Source of the DNA: Locusta migratoria
Taxonomy: Eukaryota; Arthropoda; Insecta; Orthoptera; Acrididae
Direction: 5' to 3'
Length of the DNA: 64,000 nt
NCBI GenBank assembly: GCA_026315105.1
Contig: CM048750.1
Span: 265,537,151-265,601,150 of the forward strand
The notes beneath the pieces are model-generated. The model was not told the origin of the DNA. It did not search any database and saw only the letters and a program-made list of their open reading frames with translations. Each line of letters opens with the position of its first letter. The stretch's first letter is position 1. Made by a program: the position numbers and the translations under genes. Positions 19,249-30,154 of this stretch are shown here, one piece after another.

Positions 19249-22094
19249 GCAGAAAGGAAAATGCAGCAGAAATTCCCCCTAGTAACAAAAATGATTTAAT
19301 ACTATTTCATGCCAATGTACAGTCCCTAAGAAATAAGATCAATGAAGTACAGTTCTGGGCAGACCAAATTAACTCCAGCATATTGAGTATTAATGAGCAC
19401 TGGCTACCAAACACAGAAATTGATTTATGTGTACCCTTTGGCTACATATTAGCCACCTCCTATTGCAGAAAAAATATGGCAGATGGTGGAGTGGCAATTT
19501 ATATCAAAGAAAACCTCAATTTGCAGTATTCAGTGATAGACTTAAGCAGGCACTGCATAGAAGGCGTTTTGGAAGCAACAGCAGTAATGCTTAATGCACA
19601 AAAAATTATTATTGCTTCTGTTTACCGCACACCATCATCTGATGAAGAAGTATTTATAGATAAAATAACAGCATTAATCAAGCTATTAGCCAAACACAAA
19701 AATCACAAAATTTTTATTGCAGGAGACATCAACATAGATATAAGAGAAACAAGAAAAAATGTTAATCACTTGATAAATTCTCTGAAAGCACTTAACTCTC
19801 ACTGTATAAATGGAAAACCTACTAGACTAGATGCTTGCCTTGACAATGTAATTAGTAATGTAAATTGTAATGAACTGAAGTATGATGTGATTAAGTTGGA
19901 GTTACCTGATCATGATGGGATATGGGTTAGAATAGAAAGTATGAATCCTGATAGCACCAAACAGCTAGTCACGTACAGATTAATAAATGAGAACAATACT
20001 GAGCAATTAAAACACGAGTTGGAAATATTAGATTGGTCAAATACACTGCACAACATACAAAATGTTGATGAATGCTTCTCAACATTTTTAACTATAATTA
20101 AAAATGCAATAGACAAACACTGCCCACTCATCACCAAAAGATGCACTCCCAGCAACAAGCAAAAACCCCAACACTCTAAGAAATGGTACACTCCAAAGCT
20201 CAGACAAATGAGAATATTGCTGCTGTTGCTTAAAAATAAGTGTGATAGAAGTCAGGAAGCCAGAAAACAGTATGTGTTCTCTAAGAAGTTATACAAATAT
20301 GAAATAAAGTCAGCTAAACTTAAAGCAAATGATGAATATATAACTGGCTCAAAAAACAGCTCTAAAGCAGCCTGGAACATCATAAAAAATGAAATTCATG
20401 TAGGTAAGGGGAAAACCACAGTCCCCATAGATTGCAATACCCTCAATGAATACTTTATAAACTGTGCCAGCTTTAATTCCCCTTACAGTGAAAACAATTC
20501 TCAAAATTGCTCAGCTGCCCTCTCTTTACTCATGCAACAAGAACAAACAATAACAAAATTCTCTTGGTCAAAAATCACTTCAGCGAACATAATCAAATCC
20601 ATAAATAAACTAAAAAATTCAAAAACAGAGGATTACTATGGGGTTAGCAATAGCATTATGAAAGGCATAGCCCCTGCAATCATTAGGCCACTAACATACC
20701 TAGCAAATCGCTTACTCGATGAAGGTATATACCCAGATTGCCTGAAAATGACAGTTACTCTCCCGATCCATAAGAAAGGCGACAAAACATTGCCAAACAA
20801 CTACAGACCCATATCAATAGTTCCCATTATATCTAAAGTTTTGGAAAATACCATCCATATGCAAATTTATCATTATTTCGAAAGCAACAAACTCCTGTGT
20901 AATAGCCAGTATGGCTTTAGATCTCAACTGTCAACAATAAAAGCAGTTGAGTGTCTCCTTAGTGACATATATGATGGGTACGAGAAGAATAAACTCACTT
21001 GTGCAACTCTGTTAGATTTAAGTAAAGCCTTTGACTCTGTCACACATGATATCATGATAAAAAAGTTAGAACATTATGGTATAATAGATAAACCGTTACA
21101 GCTATTTAAATCATACCTAACCAACAGGGTACAGTTAGTAAAAGTAAACAACCAAATGTCAGTACCTTTGAAAATAAAGAGAGGAATTCCACAAGGGTCC
21201 GTGCTAGGACCTTTCCTGTTCATTGTATATATTAATGACTTCTCAAATCACATGCCATGTAACAAGGTATTGTATGCTGATGACATGACACTGATTACAA
21301 ATGGAGATAATCTACAGGATGTTGCAGAATATAATGAAGTAGTAACTGAAATGAGTAGTGACTGGTGCAAGGCAAACTTTCTAACTATAAATACAACAAA
21401 AACTGAAAAAAGTTTCTTCACCTTGAAAACTTTTGAGCAAGAAACAAAAAATGTCAGATTATTGGGACCGTACGTAGACCCAAAACTCACATGGGATAGG
21501 CATACAGATAACTTGTGCAGCAAGCTTGCCCGTACTCTCTTTATGCTACACAAGCTAAAATATGTAGTCAGTAAAACCTTACTGATCTCAGTATACTTTG
21601 CTTTTTTCCACTCACAACTCCAATATGGAATACTATTATGGGGTAACTCTGTGGGCTCTAAAACCATCTTCAAATGGCAGAAAAAGGCAATTAGATGCAT
21701 TTTAGGGCTAGCACCTAGACAAAGCTGTAGAAATCATTTCAAAGATCTGAAAATAATGACACTTCCCAGTATGTACATCTACAGATGCCTGGTATATGCC
21801 AAAGAAAACATTAAAAAATTTTATTTTAGAGCTGAAGTGCATTCCCACAATACACGGCATAAGAGTAACATAGACCTTCCATACTCAAGGCCGACATTGA
21901 AACATAACAGTCATCAGTTGCTTAGTATGAAATTCTACAATAAACTGCCCATGTCAGTAAGAGATCTGCCACTGAATAATTTTAAGCATACCATAGAAGA
22001 GTGGTTCAAATGTATGCCATATTACTCAACTGAGGAGTTCCTAAACAGCAACATACATATTATTTGCAGTAAGCCTTCCTTACGTGAATCATGA
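19245..22094 (+). CDS. CR1 LINE ORF2: AP endonuclease and reverse transcriptase, intact
   Basis: Uninterrupted 949-codon frame. The endonuclease occupies about residues 18-230: FHANVQSLRNK, SINEHW (about 48-53), GGVAIYIK, VYRTPSS, IAGDINID (Asp161, Asn163) and LPDHDGIW (Asp222-His223, the SDH-type motif). The RT spans about 440-740, with NYRPISIVPIISKVLE, YGFRSQLST, LLDLSKAFD (Asp591), GIPQGSVLGPFLF and YADD at 677-680 (21273-21284). A C-terminal domain follows. No ATG stands near the start. The frame opens at a TTG that overlaps the ORF1 stop (ATTGA), so ORF2 is probably reached by termination-reinitiation or recoding, or the true ATG has mutated. All catalytic residues that I can check are present, so the enzyme could be functional if translated. 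Confidence 0.9.
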   Translation: MSRKENAAEIPPSNKNDLILFHANVQSLRNKINEVQFWADQINSSILSINEHWLPNTEIDLCVPFGYILATSYCRKNMADGGVAIYIKENLNLQYSVIDLSRHCIEGVLEATAVMLNAQKIIIASVYRTPSSDEEVFIDKITALIKLLAKHKNHKIFIAGDINIDIRETRKNVNHLINSLKALNSHCINGKPTRLDACLDNVISNVNCNELKYDVIKLELPDHDGIWVRIESMNPDSTKQLVTYRLINENNTEQLKHELEILDWSNTLHNIQNVDECFSTFLTIIKNAIDKHCPLITKRCTPSNKQKPQHSKKWYTPKLRQMRILLLLLKNKCDRSQEARKQYVFSKKLYKYEIKSAKLKANDEYITGSKNSSKAAWNIIKNEIHVGKGKTTVPIDCNTLNEYFINCASFNSPYSENNSQNCSAALSLLMQQEQTITKFSWSKITSANIIKSINKLKNSKTEDYYGVSNSIMKGIAPAIIRPLTYLANRLLDEGIYPDCLKMTVTLPIHKKGDKTLPNNYRPISIVPIISKVLENTIHMQIYHYFESNKLLCNSQYGFRSQLSTIKAVECLLSDIYDGYEKNKLTCATLLDLSKAFDSVTHDIMIKKLEHYGIIDKPLQLFKSYLTNRVQLVKVNNQMSVPLKIKRGIPQGSVLGPFLFIVYINDFSNHMPCNKVLYADDMTLITNGDNLQDVAEYNEVVTEMSSDWCKANFLTINTTKTEKSFFTLKTFEQETKNVRLLGPYVDPKLTWDRHTDNLCSKLARTLFMLHKLKYVVSKTLLISVYFAFFHSQLQYGILLWGNSVGSKTIFKWQKKAIRCILGLAPRQSCRNHFKDLKIMTLPSMYIYRCLVYAKENIKKFYFRAEVHSHNTRHKSNIDLPYSRPTLKHNSHQLLSMKFYNKLPMSVRDLPLNNFKHTIEEWFKCMPYYSTEEFLNSNIHIICSKPSLRES

Positions 22095-22375
22095 AGTATG
22101 GCTGTATGTGTGTGACAGCACTGTCCACATGAAAATATAAAAATAAATGAATAAATAAATAAAATAAGCATGTACTGTACTATTGTGGAAATTGTAATGT
22201 ATTATTAATACTTGTATTACTGTATTAACATTGTATGATATATTAAGATGTATTTTTTTTAATCATATCTTGTATTATGTGTTAAGCACACTGACGAAGC
22301 CAATTGTATGGAGAACATATTGAAAGGCTAATAAAGATTCTATTCTATTCTATTCATCGTAACCTTCCTCTCTGT

Positions 22376-24454
22376 GAGGACGTTCACAATGAACAAGTTT
22401 CAGCGTATAGTTAGGATCACATAAATCCTGTACGGCCGAATTATTTGCCGTCGAGTCCGCTAGTCATACTTGACGCGGCCCCTTTTTTGACGAATTATAG
22501 CGTGGATTGGCAGGTCTGATTTCAATGTTTTGCTCTTGTCTTTCCGGGGTACACGATCTGCTTTGGGCCCGATTTGTGTTTTCATGCCGTGGAAGGCGAT
22601 CACGAGAATTATCGCGTGTGCACTCCCGACTACGCTTCTCAGCGTTATTGTTGTTATTTTCAGTCTCGCGATCACTATCAGTATTGCGTCTTTCACGCCA
22701 ATTAGTATCATTTGAGGTATTGCTGTTATGATAATAATTATTGTGGCGTCCTCCGCGACCAAAGCCACCACCTCGGTTACGGCCACGAAAACTTCCAAGG
22801 TTATTTTCACGATCTTGAAAATCACCGTTCTCATTGTCGCGACTTTGTTTGTAAGTTTCATTAGTGAAAGAATTACTTTTTGTCTAATCCTCGTGCTCTG
22901 GATGACGTTTATCACGCGGCGGGCTTTGATGCGACCAGCGATTATATCTGTTTGTTTCAAAATGTCGACTGCACGACGAATTTTCCTCGTCTTCTTCCTC
23001 TAAGTCTTGTAAGAGATTTCTAAAGGCTTCAATATCATTCTTGCATCGTGCCGCAATGGCAATTTGACGCAAGTGTAGAGGCAATTTGTTCAAACAAATT
23101 CTAATTAATTCAGCGGGGCAGTAAGGTGCCGATAAAAATTGATTTTTATATACTAAATGCTGGAAATATTCCACCGGGCTCGAGAAATTTGATCGTTCAA
23201 AAGTTTTGAACGTCGCAATACTGTTTTTAACGCGATCTTGTGCCGCTTCCGACCAGTATGCGGATAGAAATGAGCGTCGGAACTGATTCTCACTATGGCA
23301 TTCTTGAGCGATAGCTCTCATTCTGGTGGCTGGCTCGCCTTCCAGATAACCACATATAAATTCTAATCTGTGCTCAAGTGGCCAATTCGGGGGAAGACAA
23401 TAATCGAGTTGCTGCAACCACTCTTTAGGGTGCAAGTCTTTCGGAAAGTTTTTGAATGTCTTGAATTTATGTACAGTCAGGAAATGCTTGTAGTCAAACG
23501 CTTCCCTTCGCCTGTGCGGTGTAATTGGGCGTAAACTACGCACCGCGTCTTCATTGTTGTTACTATGAGGTACACTTCGTTCACGTACCAAGCGACCTAC
23601 TTGAGTCGAATCATCATTGTCATTTTCGTTCAAATTTTCTTCTACGTCTTCGTATGCATTTCCACAAGTGTGGTCAAATTTCCTCTCTATTCGCGCCACG
23701 CGATCATCTAATTTTCTGACCTCAGCCTTGTATTGCTGATTAATGGTCATTTGACCTTGTTTGAAACGGTCAAGGGCGAGATATTCATTAGTTTCATTAA
23801 ACGGGGTAGGATGCGTTACATCAGAACTTTTGTCAGTGTTATCACTGATTTGGGTCATCTTAACAGTGAGATCCTCAACCTGTTTATTAATTTTGCTGAT
23901 CTGTTCCGTCGTGACTGACTGGAAGTTCTGCAACTTTTCATCAAATAGATTACTCTGTTGCTTCAATTGAGCGAGTTCAGTAGTTTCCATATTTTCGACT
24001 CGTGACGCAAGGCTTTCCATAACCGGATTAATCTCGTCGCGAATATCTTGTCTTATTTGCTGAGATTCACGTTTGAAAGTAGTGAGCAGTTGAACCGATT
24101 GTTGTCCTCATTTATTTTATTAAAAATACTTTGAATACTCACAAACCTCGAATCGCACGTCTGTTCTATTTTCTCAAGTTTTTCACCTTGTTTCTCAAGT
24201 TTTTCATTTATTTTCTGAGATTGTAATTGACTATTCTCAAATTTTTCATTTAGTTTCTGAGATTGTTCCTCATTTAACTTAGAGATCTGTGACAGTAATA
24301 TCTGCATGAAATCATTTGGTAATACATTTTCCATAGCTGTCGCACAAGTATTTTTTGCAGCAGAGCTAGGCGGAACCGATGCATTATTTTCCGCAACCAC
24401 ATTACAAAAATCGGAATTCTGGATTGTCGAATCCTGTACTTTATCATTATCCAT
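22376..24454 (-). pseudogene. Gypsy-type gag, broken into three frames
   Basis: Minus strand, starting at MDNDKVQDSTIQNSDFC (24454). The N-terminal part (24454-24053) is a long heptad-rich coiled coil (KLNEKFENSQLQSQKINEKL). A frame change near 24040 leads to frame 24020-22884 with more coiled coil and then a capsid-like domain (FKTFKNFPKDLHPKEWLQQL; LEFICGYLEGEPATRMRAI). The end (to about 22376, another frame) is Arg/Gly-rich (FRGRNRGGGFGRGGR) and then Asn/Arg-rich. No CCHC zinc knuckle is visible; the RGG region may replace it for RNA binding (inference). Its 3' side is cut by the CR1 LINE end at 22370. Confidence 0.8.
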
Positions 24455-24530
24455 ATTGTCTGTTCCTGAACTAATCTGTTTCGCGTTATAAAGTGACCAC
24501 TAATATTTATTTTCACCTACTGCCAATTTT

Positions 24531-25767
24531 TGAAAATTACACACGGTAATTATGAGAGAACAGTAGACTGAATCGGGCTAGTGCAACATACAGTCACAAT
24601 CGAGATTACGCGAACCGTTAATTATCACACGAGTTCCGCGGTACTAGAACTTTCATCACAACAAACATCAGACAATGTAAAAGAGAGACTTGTTCAGTAA
24701 TAATGCAATTATTAGTATATTCAATTAATCTACTGTAAACAATGCTACACACTATCAAGAATGGTAAGTAACAAACTACAGAAACAATTACTATGCTACT
24801 GTTGCTATAACAGAGGATGGTGCTACAAAAATTAAATTAAGAGCCAAAAGTTAAGTTGGTTAGTGGAAAAGACAGACTAACTTAAATAAGGCTACGTATC
24901 TAACTACGTCACGATCCTGTTTGTGAACTATCCTGGCAGAAAGGGCGCTAGATAAAAGCTGTGCGTGTGTTGTGGATGTTGAATCTATCGTTAAATCAGA
25001 CAACAAATTGTTCATTAACACAGCAATTTGGTTTAATTATGGCCCTGATATTGATGTATATACTATTAAATGAGAAACAGTGCATTAAACTGATTATGTG
25101 CGCAACGGATATTTTAAACAAAGAACAACTGTGACAAGTCACCATTTGAAACAGACACTGACTATACTCAAAAATTTTGACTGCGAGAAAGATATTAAAA
25201 AAACCACAAATCACTTTCTTACTGCTTGACTGTGAGAATTTTATGCAGATCAGTTTCTAATTATTGAAATTTAGTCTCATAGTCAATTAACCATCATTTA
25301 CTATGGCACCAACAACGAAATCTGTTCAACAATATTATTAAAATCAATGCTGCACTTTAAATCCACTAATAACTAATTATTAAATGAAGGAAGTAGGTTA
25401 ATTTTCTAACTACGTAAATGAAACCGGAAAGAAAGGTCAAGTTACTTATTATTAATAATCAGCATTACATTATCTACATAATACAACTTCTGACTTGCTG
25501 GCAAAGCAGCTTCTGCTCTACATCGGAGCCATACACACAACTCAACCGCTCTCTAAGCGAGCTGAACCACAAGTGCTCCTCTCTCTCAGTGCGAGCTACA
25601 ATGCTATGCAATACATGATCTTTGCCAAAGATGAAACTTCACAAAGGACACATATCGATACATACAGTAGAAGCGATATTATACATTTTTTTGCAAGCAA
25701 GTTACTCGATTCAAAACAGGAGGCACAATATTGGACATTTTCTTACAAAAATAATTTTTTATGGACA
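24531..25767 (-). repeat. Probable 5' LTR of the Gypsy element
   Basis: On the minus strand the block begins TGTCCATAAAA at 25767, exactly where LINE coding similarity stops, and can end ...TAATTTTCA at 24531. That gives TG...CA ends and about 1,237 bp. Just inside, TTGGCAGTAGGTG is a possible primer-binding site and gag starts about 75 bp further. An internal piece (24953-25108) recurs at 11373-11528, as expected for a second LTR. The inner boundary and primer site are inferred. The flanking CGTTT would be the target duplication, but its partner is not found at the damaged left end. Confidence 0.5.
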
Positions 25768-27760
25768 CGTTTCAATCTGAAGAGTGAATCAACCATTAAT
25801 GCGATTTTAGAGCTGGTAGAGGTGTACATATTTTGAATCATCGTAATAAAATATCCACCAAATCCAAGATGGTTCATGATATGGAACAGGTAGAGATGTG
25901 AAACTCTCAAATGCCTTACGTGGGTATAAAAATTGCTGCACTGTTATGGCACTAAAGGAGATGATGTTCCTAATAATCTGATAGATTACTGAAGATAGTA
26001 CGTCCGGGTACCGCTGTGGTCTGGCTGTTATGTATGATGTTTGCTATAACATTTTTAATTCAAGCTGCTTTAACGGGGGCCGGCCGCGGTGGCCGACGGT
26101 ACTGAGGTGCTCCAGTCACGGTCTGCACGGTCACTACGGTCGGGGGTTCGAATCCCCCCTCGGGCATGGATATTTGTGTCGTGCTTAGTCTTAGCTAGTT
26201 AATAAGTAGTTTGTAAGTTTAGGGACTGATGACCCCGTAGTTAAGTCCCATAAGCTATACAAACATTTTTTCTTTAACGGGGGCCACAATTTTATAATCA
26301 GAGTAGGGAGCTGGGACGGAATTTGTTGATGTCTTCATGGGGTGTTCTTTCGGAACCAGTACTATTAGACTGTCATTGAAGCCTGCTGTAAGTTGCTAAC
26401 ATGTTACAAAGCAACGCTCCATTACGTATCAAAATTGTTCGTAAAATTCTGTTAGTACTCCATCATTTCCGGATGATTAATTAGGTTGAGCCTTCCTCAA
26501 TGCCCCTCGAATCTCTTCCGCGGTGGTTTCACAGATTAATAGTGGTGAGTCGGTCTCTGCGAGCGTAATTGTAAGATAATATTTTTCACAGTTCTTACTG
26601 ATTCATCGTCCGCCTGCGCTGCCGCATACAGTCGCTGAAAATAGTCGCACTCTTTTATTTCAGCCTGAGTCGTCGCGAAACTGCCGTCTTCTTTTTTTCT
26701 AGACGACTGATATGTTTTTTCCTTGCGCGACGTTTCTCTTTCCCGAGGTGGGAGGCGAATGAATTTTCGTCGGACGTGTTATTACCTCTGGAACGAATTT
26801 AATTCATTCGGGTCCATTTCAAAAGGGGTAATTTTGATTTAATCCCTTTAATTTGGGAGAATTTTTCTGGCGCGATAGGTGTGTCAGAATAAAGCTCACT
26901 AAGAAATCGAAAGTAAAATTCAAAAGTTTCTTTCCGCATTTGGTTCATCTCGTAACTCTAAGTTTCCAGATAGCATGACCGATGGAAACCGGTGTTGTCG
27001 GCATAAAAACTCCTGCTCCTTGAGAATTTCGACGTTTAATTTACACGCCTTTCTACCGCGGAACATTTTCTGTTGTTCCATACGAATGGTGCAGTGGTAC
27101 GCCGAGTGATCAGAAAAGTATAGTGGCCACGTTTCCGTTGCAGAAACCGATCCCTGCAAGTTTTTACTCACATTGATTGAGAGTGACAGTTGTCGCAGTA
27201 TGATACGTAAAACTCCGTTTGTCGCTGTTTATTATTTCCAAAGTATCCTCTAGTTCTAATTGGTGCACCATTTCTGCAAGAGTCGCACGACCATTAAAGA
27301 GACAATTACAGTCGCCACCGACAACAACGTCTTCCTGATTTCATCCCAATAAACATAACAAATCACTGGTAAAGGACTGGTCCCTTGTTATTGAGTTTTG
27401 GTTCCCAGAATGGGCACTGATATTTGTGAATCTACCTCCATTAATGAGACACGACATTCCTCTCCCATATTATATTCGCTAGACATCCGACACAGTCACG
27501 TTCTCTTTGGTTACGAGATAAGTTCCTGAAGTGGTGTTTCTGAACAATTCGTATCCTGGAATGTCAGGTAGAAAGTCGTCGTCCACCTCTTGCAGCATAG
27601 CGGTATCAGCATCAGAGCTATTTTTCGATCACAGGATTTTTGATGCTGCCAATACCATGAGGCAAATATCCGTATGTGTGAACGAGTGCGAAGAAACTGT
27701 TTTCACTGTCATGAAGCATGTGTAGGATCGAATGGTATACTGTAAGAGGATACAAAGTAA
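25768..27760 (-). mobile_element. N-terminal half of the split LINE (endonuclease and first RT blocks)
   Basis: Reading leftwards on the minus strand: DADTAMLQEVDDDFLPDIPG (endonuclease start, near 27540-27610), GRGMSCLINGGRFTNISAHS, VVGGDCNCLFNGRATL (metal-binding block), FSDHSAYHCTI (SDH-type end of the endonuclease, near 27100). After a Lys/Arg-rich linker come ETDSPLLICETTAEEIRGAL, AVPGRTIFSNLSDY and MYTSTSSKIALMVDSLFRLK, which is RT up to motif B's approach. The next expected block (QRTVRQGCPMSM) is not here but at 11.3 kb on the same strand. Numerous stops. A SINE at 26082-26271 interrupts the RT. Confidence 0.65.
26082..26271 (+). mobile_element. SINE, family A, full length
   Basis: Perfect 14-bp target duplication CTTTAACGGGGGCC (26068-26081 and 26272-26285). 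A box, B box GGTTCGAATCC and central module are intact. Inserted in the RT of the minus-strand LINE. Confidence 0.93.
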
Positions 27761-28286
27761 TTTGGGTTTCATTTTCGTTAGTGCTATATAAAAGGAGAAT
27801 AAACTGAATTTAATTTTTGATACCATTGTTGTAAAAAGAGAAAATGGTCGAGTGTAAGTAAAACACAATTAGTAGGTAAATGCCTGATTTTGTACTAAGG
27901 GACAAACATTTTCTTTGATATTAACTTTACTTGTACGACCTTCATAATGGTACTTTAAAGGAGAAAAGGCTGGTTTTACTTAATTTATTGTTTATGCAAA
28001 ATGAATTACATTCTTGACAACCCAAGTGATGTTCAAAATTGCTTGTTTCAGCAGCACCTAGCCGCCGTGCCGCGTCGTTGTACACGTCCGATGTTAACAT
28101 TTCTCGTCGCGTAGTGCATTCGTGCTCTCTCTCTCGCACTCCCCACGACACGCGATTACAGGGCTCTTTCGCGTATCGTCAGTCGACAACGTAAACAGAA
28201 ATATGCTTGTCATTAACCCTACAAATATTGGTTTTTACGAATACAAAAATGAAGCACATGATACAACAATGTTTCATTACAATTTA
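27761..28286. other. No gene seen
   Basis: A somewhat GC-rich stretch at 28045-28190 contains CpGs and a CTCTCTCTCTCGC tract. The minus open frame over it shows no domain. Confidence 0.35.
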
Positions 28287-28487
28287 AAATAAATGTTCAA
28301 ATGTTTGTAGAACTTATGGGACTTAACTACGGAGTCATCAGTCCCTAAGCTTGCAAACTACTTATGAACTACCTAAGACTAAAGACGGCACAAATATCCA
28401 TGCCCGAGGGGAATTCTAACCCCCGACCGTAGTGGCCGTGCAGACCGTGACTGGAGCGCCTCAGTCCCCTCGGCCACCGCGGCCGGC
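28287..28487 (-). mobile_element. SINE, family A, full length
   Basis: Flanked by CATTACAATTTA (28275-28286) and CATTAGAATTTA (28488-28499), a 12-bp target duplication with one difference. The B box carries a change (GGTTAGAATTCC). Confidence 0.9.
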
Positions 28488-29863
28488 CATTAGAATTTAT
28501 TGGCAAGCACACAGAGGTACCATTTGTATAATTTTGGCAGCTTATACCGTTTACACCCTGCATATATAATTATAATTACAGAAATATGTTTCAAAGACTA
28601 AGATTATTATTATTATTATTATTATTATTAAGAATTGTCTCGGTAACCTATGTCGTCGTAATCTACTTTTATGCCTCTATACCACAGTAAATTCCATTAC
28701 ATATAAATAAAAATCAGTAACAGAGGACGTTATACATGTAATGGAATTTATTGAAGTGTAAATGCAGAAGACCAGCAAAACTTGCCTAGATCGTTTGTGT
28801 AAAAATAAAGAAACTGGTCTTGGTCGTATAAAAATAAAATAGAAATTGATATTGGCATTCTGAAATATATAATTCAGTAATTAATGGTGATTAGAGCAGA
28901 TAACATACATATCTTCATCCTTTGTAAATCAATAAAAAGTAACCGGAGAAGCTATTTGCATAGCGCGTAGAAAATTCTAAACAATTTTTACAAATCCTCG
29001 AAATAAACCTTACAAATGAGAGAAATGTTCGTAACTCACTTGAAACCGCGGATGGTTAAATAAGGAACATATTGTTCGACACTTCTTCTGGTGAGATCAA
29101 AGGAGAGAACGAAAACGTAACATTCTCGCGTATCGTATCGTATGCAAAATTCGATCGCAAAGGTATTTTACACATGTTTAAAGCAAGTGCAAATTTCAAC
29201 CTCGTAAATCGAACCCGAATACATGTTTCTTGCTGCAGGCTTACCATATTGCTAACAATGTTGAGTGTATACGACACATTCAGAAGAACGAGTAAAGTAT
29301 CTCAATCACGTAAATTCGATGAGCTGTCAGTAGCCATGGTGTAGCCCCGCGATGTGTCCAGACCGATGTATTCGTGTCCACCGCTCTGATTAGCCGACAG
29401 TGATCAACGGTTGGTCACCTCTACGTCGCTTATCTTTGCAATCAATAAGCTCCACGCTAGCAGAGACCTTTAGCGTCGGATCCTCTGTGAGAAGCGACTT
29501 AATCGTGGCGCTTGAATGCGCGATGAAAAATGCTCCCGCTAAAGTGGATACGTTTTTATTTGTGACGCACACAGTACACCAACGATAATCAGGATATATA
29601 TCACTAGCTGAAAACAAAGCGTTGCACAGGTATTTATTTATCCCATACTCTTGTTAGTCCAGCTAGCCCCTTCTCTTTCTCTCTGTCTCTGTTCATCTCT
29701 TCCTCTCATCTCTCTCCCTATATATATTCCCTATCGCTCTATCGGCCCTTCCCCCTCCCCTCTCCCTCTGCCCATCTCATCTCCCCCCCCCCCTCTCTCT
29801 CTCTCTGTCTGTTCAGCTCCGCCTCTTTAGCTCATCTCCTACTCTATGAAAACTCACGTACAT
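28488..29863. other. No assigned gene; ATT microsatellite and CT-rich tract
   Basis: (ATT)n at 28603-28630 and a CT-rich tract at 29660-29830. Between 29390 and 29617 both strands are open. The minus frame (75 codons, with CTVCVTNKNVSTLAGAFF) looks protein-like but matches nothing I know. The words GGTATTTATTTATCCCATAC near 29630 recur in similar form near 51686, again followed by a CT-rich tract. Confidence 0.35.
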
Positions 29864-29875
29864 TTGATAACTTTC

Positions 29876-30060
29876 AAATCAAAAATGTTTGTTATGCTTA
29901 ACTGCGGGGTCATCAGTCCCTAGACTTACAAAATACTTATATACTGAAGACAACACAAAGATCCATGTCCGAGGAAGGATTCGAACCCCCCCCCCCCCCC
30001 CCCAACGGTCTCGTGCAACGGAGCATAGCGCCTGAACGCGCTCGGCCACTCCGCTACGGC
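29876..30060 (-). mobile_element. SINE, tRNA-headed, with a poly(C) run
   Basis: Perfect 12-bp target duplication TTGATAACTTTC (29864-29875 and 30061-30072). The minus-strand head is GCCGTAGCGGAGTGGCCGAG, and the arm before the B box has become an 18-nt C/G run (29986-30003). The body is of the A type (GACTGATGACCCCGCAGTTAA), so head and body classes are mixed. Confidence 0.9.
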
Positions 30061-30154
30061 TTGATAACTTTCCTGGTGATCAGCGAAAGAGAGTCTAATA
30101 TAATGCAAGACACCCTTTGTCATGCACCTTACGGTCGCTTGCCAATTATTAAAA

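Larger units (their letters stand above)
17484..22370 (+). mobile_element. CR1-clade LINE, nearly full length
   Basis: Two-ORF non-LTR retrotransposon. ORF1 (17495-19248) carries zinc fingers and an esterase-like domain. ORF2 (19245-22094) carries an APE endonuclease and RT and is uninterrupted. The 3' UTR (22095-22370) ends in an ATTCT repeat at 22338-22370, a typical LINE 3' end. PHD-finger plus esterase ORF1s are an established hallmark of CR1-like elements. On the right it abuts minus-strand Gypsy gag, so it inserted into or beside that element. It is the youngest-looking autonomous element of the window by ORF integrity, with one stop and one frameshift in ORF1 as the only visible coding lesions. 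Confidence 0.88.

Noticed and set aside
22460..22960. 166-codon hydrophobic frame (Ile/Val-rich)
   Set aside because: It is the wrong frame of the Arg/Gly-rich end of gag; the real frame gives the RGG-type sequence.
29390..29617. 75-codon minus frame that looks protein-like
   Set aside because: Both strands are open and I know no homologous family; kept only as a remark.
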